DNA from: Methylophaga sp.
GTDB lineage: Bacteria > Pseudomonadota > Gammaproteobacteria > Nitrosococcales > Methylophagaceae
DNA: 64,000 nucleotides
Assembly: GCA_026988435.1 (NCBI GenBank)
Contig: JALSLH010000088.1
Span: forward strand, 1-64,000
Direction of reading: 5' to 3'
Program-made: the position numbers and the translations under genes
In this document: positions 7,655 through 16,627 of the stretch, in pieces
Position numbering within the stretch: the first letter of the stretch is position 1
How the letters are laid out: the number at the start of each line of letters is the position of its first letter
Notes under the pieces: generated by a model
What the model was told of the DNA's origin: nothing
What the model saw: only the letters and a program-made list of their open reading frames with translations
The model's database searches: none

Positions 7655-8488
7655 ATGGATAGAATACAAAAAGCACTAGACAAGGCAAAGGCAAAACATA
7701 CCGAACAAGCTAGAGTTGTGGTGCCTGAAGCTAAGAATGATAAGAATACAAAATTGGCAGCAGATCCACTCAAATCACCTATTGAAAATATCTCTTATCA
7801 GCAAACAAGAGTTAAAGAGTCATCAAGGGAACATTTAGAGAAAAATCGCATTATTGCTGGAATGTACAATAACCCACAATCAGCTGTTTTTCGCATGTTG
7901 CGTACGCAGGTATTACAAAAGATGCGTACTAATCATTGGCAAACCCTAGCAATTACTTCGCCAACAGGGGGAGAGGGAAAATCGCTTGTTGCATCAAACT
8001 TAGCCATAGCCATAGCCATGGAACTTAACCAAACAGTGATGTTAGTTGATATGGATCTTCGTAACCCAACGTTAAACAATTACTTCGATTTACAGGCTGA
8101 AGTTGGATTGAAAGATTATCTTGAACAGGATCTTGAACTAAAAGATGTACTGATCAACCCAGGCATTAAACGAATGGTGATTTTACCCGGCAATGGACGA
8201 GCAGAAGATTCTGCCGAATTATTATCAAGTCCAAAGATGGCGCGTTTAGTAGAAGAGTTAAAAGCGCAATATGACTCGCGGTTAATTATCTTTGATGTGC
8301 CACCTCTGCTGCAAACGGATGACGTGTTACTATCAGAAAAATACTTTGATTGCAGTTTATTAGTATTAGAAGATGGTAAAAATAAAGAGTCTGAAATCAC
8401 CCGTTCACTGCAAATGTTAGAAAACAGTCATTTGCTAGGTTCAGTATTGAATAAATCAGACAAACCACCCACACATCAGTACTATTAA
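7655..8488 (+). CDS. Tyrosine-protein kinase-like ATPase (CpsD/CapB family, XrtA system)
   Basis: This cytoplasmic BY-kinase-type ATPase pairs with the upstream Wzz-like protein to control polymer length or export. At 277 residues it has a Walker A motif TSPTGGEGKS (about residues 104-113), a Walker A' motif VMLVDMDLRNPTL and a Walker B motif LIIFDVPPL. The C-terminal tyrosine cluster used for autophosphorylation is very short, ending HQYY, so phospho-control may be reduced. AGGAAAA precedes the ATG. The next gene follows two bases after the stop. Confidence 0.9.
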   Translation: MDRIQKALDKAKAKHTEQARVVVPEAKNDKNTKLAADPLKSPIENISYQQTRVKESSREHLEKNRIIAGMYNNPQSAVFRMLRTQVLQKMRTNHWQTLAITSPTGGEGKSLVASNLAIAIAMELNQTVMLVDMDLRNPTLNNYFDLQAEVGLKDYLEQDLELKDVLINPGIKRMVILPGNGRAEDSAELLSSPKMARLVEELKAQYDSRLIIFDVPPLLQTDDVLLSEKYFDCSLLVLEDGKNKESEITRSLQMLENSHLLGSVLNKSDKPPTHQYY

Positions 8489-8490
8489 TA

Positions 8491-9387
8491 ATGTATACAG
8501 AACACTTTGGTTTAGTCCATAAACCGTTTAATCTCGTTCCCGATCCAGCTTTTTTCTATTTAAGTCCAAATCATAGAAAAGCACTAACGATGTTGGAATA
8601 TGGCCTAATGAGCCAGGCTGGATTTACAGTTGTAACAGGTGAAATAGGGGCAGGTAAAACAACCTTAATCCGAAAGCTATTAAGAAAAATTGCAAAGAAT
8701 TGTGTTATTGGCTTAATCAATAATACCCATGAATCCTTCGGTGAGCTAATGACATGGGTGTTAGATGCCTTAGATATTGAATCAACAGCGACAGATAACG
8801 CAGGCCGCTATCGAGACTATATTAACTTTGTAGTGGAGCAGCATGCACAAGGCCGACGTGTTGTATTAATTGTTGATGAAGCCCAAAATTTATCAGTGCA
8901 AGCATTAGAAGAATTGCGATTATTATCAAATATAAATATCGATTCAGATATCTTTATGCAGATAATCTTAACGGGCCAACCCGAATTAATTGAGAAGTTA
9001 AATCAGCCAGAATTAGTGCAGTTTGCACAGCGAATAGGCGTAGAATATCACCTTAAAGCACTTAATCACCCAGAAACACAGCGTTATATTGAATATCGCC
9101 TACAAATAGCAGGCGCAAAACAATATAGAGAAATTTTTAGTGATGAAGCCTGTGCAATGATCTATTGCTACAGCGAAGGCATTCCTCGCCGAATTAATAG
9201 CCTTTGTGATTTTTCCTTGGTATACGCGTTTGCAGATGGCAAACAAATAGTTGATTCCGATACGATTACTGAAATGATGAAAGAGAAAAAAGCAACGCGT
9301 ATAATAGAAACCAAGCAAGCCGATAATCAAGATGTGAAGCGTGTCAAAGATTGGCTACTAGAGAAACATAAAATACAGCTAATATAA
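8491..9387 (+). CDS. XrtA-associated AAA ATPase (ExeA/GspA-like)
   Basis: This 298-residue ATPase starts with the family's MYTEHFGLVHKPFNLVPDP. It has a Walker A motif GEIGAGKTTL near residue 50, Walker B with VVLIVDEAQNL near 125, and a sensor region IILTGQPEL. It resembles the ExeA component of type II secretion but lacks the C-terminal peptidoglycan-binding part. In exosortase A loci this gene regularly follows the tyrosine kinase gene, as here with a two-base gap. Its exact job in export is not known to me. Confidence 0.87.
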   Translation: MYTEHFGLVHKPFNLVPDPAFFYLSPNHRKALTMLEYGLMSQAGFTVVTGEIGAGKTTLIRKLLRKIAKNCVIGLINNTHESFGELMTWVLDALDIESTATDNAGRYRDYINFVVEQHAQGRRVVLIVDEAQNLSVQALEELRLLSNINIDSDIFMQIILTGQPELIEKLNQPELVQFAQRIGVEYHLKALNHPETQRYIEYRLQIAGAKQYREIFSDEACAMIYCYSEGIPRRINSLCDFSLVYAFADGKQIVDSDTITEMMKEKKATRIIETKQADNQDVKRVKDWLLEKHKIQLI

Positions 9388-9474
9388 AAATCTGTGCCCC
9401 ATTTCGCATTATAAGCCTAGCGAGCTAGGTATTATGCAAGCCACATCAAACCTTATGCCCCAACGGGAGTTATC

Positions 9475-11439
9475 ATGAAATCAATACAACTATTCTTTGC
9501 CCTTGTTTTATTAGCAGTGTTTACTACATCTGTTTCTGCTAAAAATTATTATGTGTGCGATACAGGTGATGATAGAAATAATGGCTCGCAGTCAAGCCCT
9601 TTCCGTAGCTATGCTAAAGCAATGGATACATTTAATAAGATGTTTGCTGGCGATAGTGTTTTATTTTGTCGTGGTGGAAAGTTTACAGTAAGTAAAAATA
9701 GCTATTTATTTAACAAAAGGTGCAGCCGGTCATCAGTGTGTACGTTAGCAGATTATGGAAATTCGACTCTTCGAGCCCCCTTTATTGTTATTAACAAGCA
9801 AGGAGTGAACGGTCTCTCGTTTTCAGATGGGGGAAATGCTAACCAAGATGGAGGATATTTTGTAAAGAATTTAACCCTTAAGTCTGACGCAGGAAAAGGA
9901 AGTGGCATATTCTTATTTAATGATATAGATGATTTAACAATTGATAATTTGCATATCGAAGGATTCAATGTAGGTCTGCAGGCCGCGGGGCATAATGCAT
10001 TGGACCGTGGAGCTAATAATTTCAATGAGCGGATAGTGTTAAAAAACTCTACAATTATTAATAATTCGTTACAAGGTTGGCTAGGTGGATGTAGCGATTG
10101 TCGTATAGAAAATAATCATTTCGAGGGTAATGGATCAACAAAGACATTTGATCATAATATATATATAGCATCCCAGAATGGGAATGCTGTGCCAGATAAA
10201 GGGATAACAATTAAAGGAAATACATTATATAAGTCTGCAGTTGTTGATGGGAAATGTTACGGCGTTTCTTTAGTTGTTCATGGGTTAATTGATGACCTAA
10301 CGATTGAGGGTAATACTATAAAAGAAGATGCTGGCACAGTGAACGATCGTTGCTGGGGTATTAGCGTCGATCCAGGGTATGGTTCAATTGATGAGGCTTT
10401 TCACAATGTAGTGATAAAAAATAATACACTGATTAATATGGGTAATGTAGCCATAGGTTGCGCATCATGTGATGGTGTCATAATACAAGATAATTTCATT
10501 ATTGATGAGGGCGGAATTTTAACACATGGAATTTCAGTTCCTGTTCGGAAAGAAGATACTGTTAAGTCTAAAAATGTAACCATTTCTGGAAATACCACTA
10601 TATTGAGTAATGCTAATGGTTCAGGGATTAGCATTAACGGTGAACATAAATTTGAGGTGAAATTAAACACCATCAGCCAACCAGCCGGTGCTAAGTCTTC
10701 GTGTATTTTAAAGAAAGGTGCAAATTCTTCCACAAATACTGCGAATAATACTTGTAAAAATCACACATCTTTACCCAGTATTGATCAAGTGCAAATTAAT
10801 GCGATTAAAACAGAAGTAGTAATTTCTCAGAATATAGAGTCTGAAGTCCAAGCCCAAGCCCAAGCCCAAGCCCAAGCCGTAGCACAAGCAAGAGCTAAAG
10901 AAGATGTAAGAGCTGCAGCTCAAGAGGCTGCAATTGCGGCCGCAAAAGCTGCACAAGCAAAAGCAGCGGCAATTCAGGCTAAAGCCGTGTTAGCGCAAAC
11001 ACAGGAGAAAGTACAAGCACAGAAAGAACAACGTGCTCGAGCACAAGCTGCATCTGAAGCAGCCGCTAAAGCCGAAGCACAAGCACAAGTCGCTGCAGCT
11101 AAGCAAGAAAAAGCTCAACAAGCAGCAGCAAAAGTTAAAGAAGAGGCATTACCCGTTAAGCAAGTAGTAGATCAATCCCAGGTTTCTAAAAATGAAAATA
11201 GTAAACCTGCTGACCCTGATACTTATAAACAAGAGATGAAACTGGGTGGATCAGGTGCAGGGGCAAGATCTGGCTGGTCTACAGGAACTTCTGCTTCATC
11301 AGGGACAGGTTGGTCAGGAACTAAAAGCACAGTTACATACACAGACGTTGTAAATGCAAGGGATAATATTGATAGTACACAACCTAAAGCAGATGATGAT
11401 TGTCGGGCAACAGCAAATGGTAAATGTTTATTGAAGTAA
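9475..11439 (+). CDS. Secreted right-handed parallel beta-helix protein with Ala/Gln-rich coiled tail
   Basis: This is a 654-residue exported protein; GGGAG precedes the ATG and the signal peptide ends near SVSA-KN. Residues about 25-430 show parallel beta-helix rungs (repeated IxNNxI/xGNT patterns such as IENNHFEGNG, IKGNTLYKS, IEGNTI). The start YYVCDTGDDRNNGSQSSPF is typical of secreted polysaccharide-active beta-helix proteins. A TolA-like Ala/Gln/Lys/Glu coiled-coil region (about 455-565) follows, then a Gly/Ser/Thr-rich tail with two cysteines near the end. It probably binds, cleaves or epimerises the exopolysaccharide made by this locus. I see no conclusive catalytic signature. Confidence 0.8.
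   Translation: MKSIQLFFALVLLAVFTTSVSAKNYYVCDTGDDRNNGSQSSPFRSYAKAMDTFNKMFAGDSVLFCRGGKFTVSKNSYLFNKRCSRSSVCTLADYGNSTLRAPFIVINKQGVNGLSFSDGGNANQDGGYFVKNLTLKSDAGKGSGIFLFNDIDDLTIDNLHIEGFNVGLQAAGHNALDRGANNFNERIVLKNSTIINNSLQGWLGGCSDCRIENNHFEGNGSTKTFDHNIYIASQNGNAVPDKGITIKGNTLYKSAVVDGKCYGVSLVVHGLIDDLTIEGNTIKEDAGTVNDRCWGISVDPGYGSIDEAFHNVVIKNNTLINMGNVAIGCASCDGVIIQDNFIIDEGGILTHGISVPVRKEDTVKSKNVTISGNTTILSNANGSGISINGEHKFEVKLNTISQPAGAKSSCILKKGANSSTNTANNTCKNHTSLPSIDQVQINAIKTEVVISQNIESEVQAQAQAQAQAVAQARAKEDVRAAAQEAAIAAAKAAQAKAAAIQAKAVLAQTQEKVQAQKEQRARAQAASEAAAKAEAQAQVAAAKQEKAQQAAAKVKEEALPVKQVVDQSQVSKNENSKPADPDTYKQEMKLGGSGAGARSGWSTGTSASSGTGWSGTKSTVTYTDVVNARDNIDSTQPKADDDCRATANGKCLLK
10849..10878 (+). repeat. In-frame CAAGCC hexamer repeat (five units)
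   Basis: Five perfect CAAGCC units encode (Gln-Ala)5 at the start of the coiled-coil region of the beta-helix protein. Slippage here would change the tail length without shifting frame. Confidence 0.95.
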
Positions 11440-11701
11440 CATGGGTATAAAGCTTATGCAAAAGAAGATCAATTTAAAACATCTAATCTCTTAACTTTAC
11501 CCTACCTAATAAACAAAAACTTTTTGATCAATAAGTTTATCGATAAATATGGCATAAATAACTGAAAAAGTTACAGTCATCATAATGAGGAGAAATGAGT
11601 TTCCATAATTGAAGTTATGAAATTGTAATAACTTAATCAGAAAGTGATGAATTAAATATATCGAATATGAATATATTCCAAGTTTACCAGTTAAACTTGA
11701 A

Positions 11702-12616
11702 TTAGAACTGTCTGGCTCTATCCATTGTCCACGGCTTATCTTTTAGAATGAACCATATATAACCAGGGTCAACACGTAATACTCTATATAAGTGCCAAGA
11801 AAATTTGACTATAGAAGAAGGCTTTAATGAAGTATGGAATGATAATATCGAATTCCACCATCGCATTCTATGCCTAAGAAGCCGTTCAGTCAATAAAGCG
11901 TCAAGTTCAGTATTATTATCGGTATATTGATACAGCTTTTTGGTTAATATAACCGCATATTTATGTAGCCGAAGTGAATTTTTTGTAATTGAATTCTCAA
12001 CTGGCCTATAGGCGGCATAGCCGCCTTCGGTTCTAACAAATGTAGCACCACTGAGCATAATACGAAGTCGTAGATCGGAATCAGCGAAAGCTCGCATAGA
12101 TTCGTCATAACCATCGTAGTTTTTAACAACAGAGCTTCGATAAAGTTCGCACGCTGGAAATGGTGGGGGATTCAGTAGAAATAAAGAAAGAGGGCAATCT
12201 GGCTCATCAGGCCAATTACATCGAGTTAATTCACCTTCCTTACCTGAGGCATCAATAAAAACACTGTCAGTACAATATATACTAACAGATGGCCATTTTT
12301 TTGTCGCTTCGATATGTTTTTCAACAATATCATCCGATAACCAGTCATCAGAATCTAGAAAAATAATAAATTCGCCCTTACTGACTTTAAAGCCAACATT
12401 TCGCGCGGCATTAACACCACTATTTTTTTGCTCTATAAGCTTTATTTTGTCGCCAAACCGTCTGAGAACTGCAACCGAAGTATCTGTTGAACCATCATCA
12501 ACAACAATGATTTCTATATCTGAATATGTTTGCCTTAGCGCACTATTTACGGCATCGGAGACATAATTTTCACGGTTATAGCAAGGGATAATAATACTTA
12601 CAAGTGATGAAGACAT
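11702..12616 (-). CDS. Family 2 glycosyltransferase
   Basis: This 304-residue GT-A enzyme is on the reverse strand. I start it at 12616 (MSSSLVSIIIPCYNRENYV), where the fold begins. The longer frame to 12715 adds a hydrophobic leader that overlaps an IS remnant. Visible motifs are VSIIIPCYN, VVDDGSTD and the metal-binding IFLDSDDW. It is the last gene of a reversed cassette (with an epimerase and a GT4 enzyme) but is separated from them by the IS3 remnant. The gap 11440-11701 downstream holds nothing I can support. Donor and acceptor are unknown. Confidence 0.87.
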   Translation of the reverse strand: MSSSLVSIIIPCYNRENYVSDAVNSALRQTYSDIEIIVVDDGSTDTSVAVLRRFGDKIKLIEQKNSGVNAARNVGFKVSKGEFIIFLDSDDWLSDDIVEKHIEATKKWPSVSIYCTDSVFIDASGKEGELTRCNWPDEPDCPLSLFLLNPPPFPACELYRSSVVKNYDGYDESMRAFADSDLRLRIMLSGATFVRTEGGYAAYRPVENSITKNSLRLHKYAVILTKKLYQYTDNNTELDALLTERLLRHRMRWWNSILSFHTSLKPSSIVKFSWHLYRVLRVDPGYIWFILKDKPWTMDRARQF

Positions 12617-12711
12617 ATAATATAAATGACAAGTTAATAAATAGAGGTACCAAGTGTACTGTAAAAAAAAGATGTGTAAATAGCTGATAGTTAAATAATG
12701 AAGTGTCAACC

Positions 12712-12830
12712 TCATTTCGTACCTAGAGTATTGTCAATCTGAGCCTCCTTGTCCAGCCTGATCTTTTCAAACTGATTCGGTGACAAATAGTCGTTCGAAC
12801 TATGAGGTCTATCATGATTGTAACAACTGG
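12712..12830 (-). pseudogene. IS3-family transposase (OrfB) C-terminal remnant
   Basis: On the reverse strand the bases read YNHDRPHSSNDYLSPNQFEK and continue to a stop codon at 12712-12714. This is the typical end of IS3-group integrase-type transposases. Upstream of it the frame is lost within about 30 bases; bases to 12960 look like other element debris. The rest of the 346-base gap 12617-12962 has no gene. It marks a past insertion or rearrangement beside the reversed sugar cassette. Confidence 0.85.
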
Positions 12831-12962
12831 AGTGGCTCAGTTTTCAACCGTTGTTGACAATTGGAAATGAGCGCTAACGTAGCATCTCGTCCGACATTAA
12901 AAGAGCGGTTGTAGATTCAAGAAATCATTGCAACAGTCTTTTCAATCATGTGTGATGGCGTT

Positions 12963-13895
12963 TTAAATTTCAAGGTTTTTCTGGTTACTTTTATACCAAT
13001 CGTAGTGAAGGCAAACACCTTGTGGAAGCGTATATTTAGGAGACCATGCAAACTTGTCTTTTGCTAGATTGGAATCTAATACCAGTTCTTTAACATCAAA
13101 GCTACGAGCTGGATCGAACTTCACTTTGGCTGTTTCCTGGGTACATTTCTCAATTTCTTTGATAATATCAAGTAAAGAATAACCCATGCCACTGCCAATA
13201 TTAAAAGTACCTTGTACGTCTGAGTTGACCGCAGCTAGACAGGCATCGACAAGATCTGAAATATAAATATAATCGCGAATAACTGAGCCATCCCCCCATA
13301 TATTGATAGGTTGGTGGGATATTATTTGCTTCATAAACGTACCAATCACCCCCTGTGCACCATAATGCCCTTGTCTAGGCCCATAAGGGTTTGATGGTCT
13401 TAAAATAGTTGGCTTGAAACCATATAGTTCTTGGAACATATATAAATAATTTTCTATTGCTAATTTAGTTATACCATATGAGCAGATAGGGTGTGTTGAA
13501 TGGTTTTCAGGGATTGGAACTTGATTGGGATTACCATACACCGTACCACCTGAAGAAAAGTAAATTATTCTTTTTACCTCAGCATGCCTCATAGCTTGAA
13601 ATAATTTTACTGAATTAATGAGGTTGCTTTGTATATCAGCTACAGGATCTAAGTTTGAACTTCCTGGAACTGTGGTAGTGACTAGATGGATAACAATATC
13701 AATCCCAATTAATGCTTCGGATAATACAAATGAGTCACCATAGTCTGCTTGAATGTATTGAACTAATAATGGATTATTAGTTTGAATATGTTTTAGGGTG
13801 CGATCAATCACCTTGACTTGATGACCGTTATTAACAAGTGCATCTACGATATGTGATCCAATAAACCCTGTTCCTCCTAATACAAGCACTCGCAT
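12963..13895 (-). CDS. NAD-dependent epimerase/dehydratase (extended SDR)
   Basis: This 310-residue nucleotide-sugar enzyme has an N-terminal NAD-binding motif GGTGFIGSHIV, a catalytic region SSGGTVYG with YGITK (YxxxK), and the substrate-side motifs NPYGPRQG and WGDGSVIRDYIYISD. These resemble UDP-glucose 4-epimerase relatives, but the exact substrate cannot be assigned. It is a clear paralogue of the product of 42835-43755, which shares ICSYGI-KLAIE and IWGDGSVIRDYI. One base separates it from the upstream GT4 gene, so the two are co-transcribed on the reverse strand. Confidence 0.88.
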   Translation of the reverse strand: MRVLVLGGTGFIGSHIVDALVNNGHQVKVIDRTLKHIQTNNPLLVQYIQADYGDSFVLSEALIGIDIVIHLVTTTVPGSSNLDPVADIQSNLINSVKLFQAMRHAEVKRIIYFSSGGTVYGNPNQVPIPENHSTHPICSYGITKLAIENYLYMFQELYGFKPTILRPSNPYGPRQGHYGAQGVIGTFMKQIISHQPINIWGDGSVIRDYIYISDLVDACLAAVNSDVQGTFNIGSGMGYSLLDIIKEIEKCTQETAKVKFDPARSFDVKELVLDSNLAKDKFAWSPKYTLPQGVCLHYDWYKSNQKNLEI

Positions 13896-13896
13896 A

Positions 13897-15045
13897 TTAT
13901 TTCCCTTCTAATTTTTCTAACAATAACTTAGATCGCTGGCGACCTACATTTTCCCACAAGAAAGTCTTTGAGCTTGCTCTAGCTGCCTTGGATTGTGCTT
14001 CTCGTAAAGATGGCGATGTGAATAATTTTTGTAGTGCAGTAACCCAGCCATTCTTATCATGTGGCTCTATAATAAAACCTTCTTGACCATCGGTGATAAC
14101 ACCAGCACCGGCCATGGGAGAAACCAAACAGGGTAATCCTGCACCTAATGCCAAATAAGTGACAAGAGGGCTACCTTCTTCGAGGCTAGGCAATATAAAA
14201 ATATCAGCACTTTTATACGCTTTTTCAATCTCAGGAAGAAAGTTAATAAATTGAATATTACTTACATTTTGGTAGTTCGCGATTAAGCTACGTACGGAAT
14301 CTTCAATATTGCCAATAATTTTTAAAGTGCCATTAATATTAGCAGATTTCCAATAATCTAATAATAAGTGGATGCCCTTTCGCATTCCTACACGACCAAC
14401 AAAGATTGCAGTAATGGGGCGTTCTGACTTTTTAAATTCGCTAGACGTATCTAATTGTTGGTATTTATGCAGACCATAGCTGGATTGTAGGATTTTTTCC
14501 TGCGCTATATTGGTATCAATTAATGATTGGGTAACTAAAGGACTTGGGCTGAAAATAAAATCACTTAATCTGTGTATTTCAGTTTCATTTAGAATCGACT
14601 TTTTGGTGATCATATGTGTACCTGTAAAACCAAGCCTTTGTTCCTCAGTATCTAGAATTTTTTTGCTGATTTTCTGATGGCAATTAATATTTTCAGAAAT
14701 AATAATATTTCCTTTAGCTTTAATCTTACGATATAAGGTTAATGATGTACCGGGCCATAGATAGGCAATATCATTTGGTTTTAATTGATGATAAAAATAA
14801 GCTTCAGAAAGAGTGTGTAGAATATGAGGTAGATTAAATTTATATAATGCTCTTGAAACGAGTGAAGGCATGGCATTTTTTTGGTAGTGTGAATGTATAG
14901 TACTTGTACTTGATGGGCTAATAAGGCGGGCGTTTAGTCTGTCAGTATTCATTGATTCGACAATTGATATCGCTGCATGACCAATACCAGAATTGAGAAT
15001 GGGAAGGGGGCTGAAGGCCAATAGCTTATGTTGTTGCGTCGCCAT
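13897..15045 (-). CDS. Family 4 (GT-B) glycosyltransferase
   Basis: This 382-residue GT-B enzyme is first in the reversed cassette. The N-terminal half begins LAFSPLPILNSGIGHAAISI. The C-terminal half has VGRVGMRKGIHLLLDYW and the donor-binding E-rich motif ILPSLEEGSPLVTYLALGAGLP. It would transfer a sugar onto a growing lipid-linked repeat unit. The divergent gap to the Wzy-like gene at 15175 (130 bases) probably holds both promoters. Confidence 0.88.
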   Translation of the reverse strand: MATQQHKLLAFSPLPILNSGIGHAAISIVESMNTDRLNARLISPSSTSTIHSHYQKNAMPSLVSRALYKFNLPHILHTLSEAYFYHQLKPNDIAYLWPGTSLTLYRKIKAKGNIIISENINCHQKISKKILDTEEQRLGFTGTHMITKKSILNETEIHRLSDFIFSPSPLVTQSLIDTNIAQEKILQSSYGLHKYQQLDTSSEFKKSERPITAIFVGRVGMRKGIHLLLDYWKSANINGTLKIIGNIEDSVRSLIANYQNVSNIQFINFLPEIEKAYKSADIFILPSLEEGSPLVTYLALGAGLPCLVSPMAGAGVITDGQEGFIIEPHDKNGWVTALQKLFTSPSLREAQSKAARASSKTFLWENVGRQRSKLLLEKLEGK

Positions 15046-15174
15046 TTGTATAGATTCTAAGTGATATATTGAAGTTGATTCTGTTTTAATGCAGAGTATA
15101 GCAGTACAATAGTATAAAGTCTCATGTCAGCGTATGTAACCCTTTAATAATTGAGAGCCTCATAGGTTAAATAA

Positions 15175-16506
15175 ATGCCCAATACTTTTTCTTACTTTGC
15201 TTTAATGGTCTGGCCATTAGTGACCTTATTTTTCTTTTTGACAAAAGAAATTCGCAAAGCAATTTTATTTAGTCTGCTGGGCGGTTATTTGTTTTTACCC
15301 GTTGCCGTTAAAATTGATCTTCCTGGCTTGCCTGCACTGAATAAATATACTATAGCAACGTTATCAGTATTATTCTGCCTCAAATTTATCAAGAATCAAA
15401 GAATTGGTTTTTTAAGCTTAAAGGGGATCCCTAAAGTCCTTTTTATCATGCTATTAATTTCACCATTTTTAACGGCATTAACAAATAAAGATCCAGTAGG
15501 ATTTTTACCAGGTTTAACAATGTATGATGGATTATCAAACGTCTTTGTTAGTTTTGTTTTTATGAGTCCATTTTTCTTGGGTAGAAAGTTTTTTTCGCAA
15601 CAAGAAGATCAATTACTTTTATTTAAATACATTGTGCTTGCGGCATTGATTTATTCTATTTTCATCTTATATGAAATACGAATGAGCCCCCAATTGCACA
15701 AAATGCTCTACGGATTCTTCCCTCATTCATTTTTACAACAGGTTAGAAATGGTGGTTTTAGAGCTGTGGTTTTTATGGGACATGGCTTGTGGGTGGGCTT
15801 CTTCGTTTCAATTAGCGTCATTGCCGCAGCAATCTTATGGCGTTTGAAAATTCAGTTTATCAGTCTGAAAACGAGTTTCATCCTATTTTTTCTACTTATT
15901 GTCTTAGTCTTGTCTAAAACATTGGCGAGTCTTATTTATGCTTTCGCCGTAATTATTGCTTTGATGATGTTTTCTCCCAAAAAACAAGTTAAAATTGCTC
16001 TGATAATGGCGATAATCGTAATGAGTTATCCCATTTTGAGTATTAATAAATTATTTCCTCATGATACGTTTCTAGAGGTGGCAACGACGATAGGTGGCGC
16101 TGCTCGTACAGAGTCTCTGGAATTTAGGTTTAGAAATGAAAAGATGTTATTAGAGCATGCTTACGAGAAACCGCTATTTGGCTGGGGTGGCTGGGGAAGA
16201 AACCGTATTTTTAATGACCAAGGTAAAGATGTTTCAGTTACTGATGGGAAATGGATTTTAACATTTGGTGTCTATGGTTGGTTTGGATTGATAGCTGAAT
16301 TTGGCCTTATTTTTATAACAATTTTTTTAGCCTCACGCAAGTTGAAATATGGACATTCATCACAGGAAAAACTATTGATATCTTCTCACGCATTACTTAT
16401 TTCAATAATACTTATTGACCAAATCCCGAATGCTAGTATTACACCATTATATTGGCTTTTTATAGGATCATTATTTGGGCGAGTGGAACAGATCAACAAA
16501 AAATGA
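15175..16506 (+). CDS. O-antigen ligase/polymerase-like membrane protein (Wzy-like)
   Basis: This 443-residue polytopic membrane protein has about ten or more hydrophobic segments. It starts with NTFSYFALMVWPLVTLFFFL and has a large periplasmic loop in the second half (about residues 285-360) containing PLFGWGGWGRNRIF, similar to the conserved loop of Wzy/WaaL proteins. Sitting directly before the flippase and the glycosyltransferases, it is the best candidate for the repeat-unit polymerase. A ligase role (O-glycosylation ligase type) cannot be excluded. Confidence 0.8.
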   Translation: MPNTFSYFALMVWPLVTLFFFLTKEIRKAILFSLLGGYLFLPVAVKIDLPGLPALNKYTIATLSVLFCLKFIKNQRIGFLSLKGIPKVLFIMLLISPFLTALTNKDPVGFLPGLTMYDGLSNVFVSFVFMSPFFLGRKFFSQQEDQLLLFKYIVLAALIYSIFILYEIRMSPQLHKMLYGFFPHSFLQQVRNGGFRAVVFMGHGLWVGFFVSISVIAAAILWRLKIQFISLKTSFILFFLLIVLVLSKTLASLIYAFAVIIALMMFSPKKQVKIALIMAIIVMSYPILSINKLFPHDTFLEVATTIGGAARTESLEFRFRNEKMLLEHAYEKPLFGWGGWGRNRIFNDQGKDVSVTDGKWILTFGVYGWFGLIAEFGLIFITIFLASRKLKYGHSSQEKLLISSHALLISIILIDQIPNASITPLYWLFIGSLFGRVEQINKK

Positions 16507-16627
16507 AGACTCTACCAAAGCACAGGTAATCATTAAATATTCGGTGTAATGACATACTATATTACCAAATACTTAAGTAAATTAGTTTTAAAATCAAAAT
16601 TAATAAAATAACTATAGAACCTATCAA

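Noticed and set aside
11440-11701. Possible 17-codon peptide starting at 11441
   Set aside because: Very short, with no ribosome binding site and nothing recognisable; nothing else is evident in this gap.
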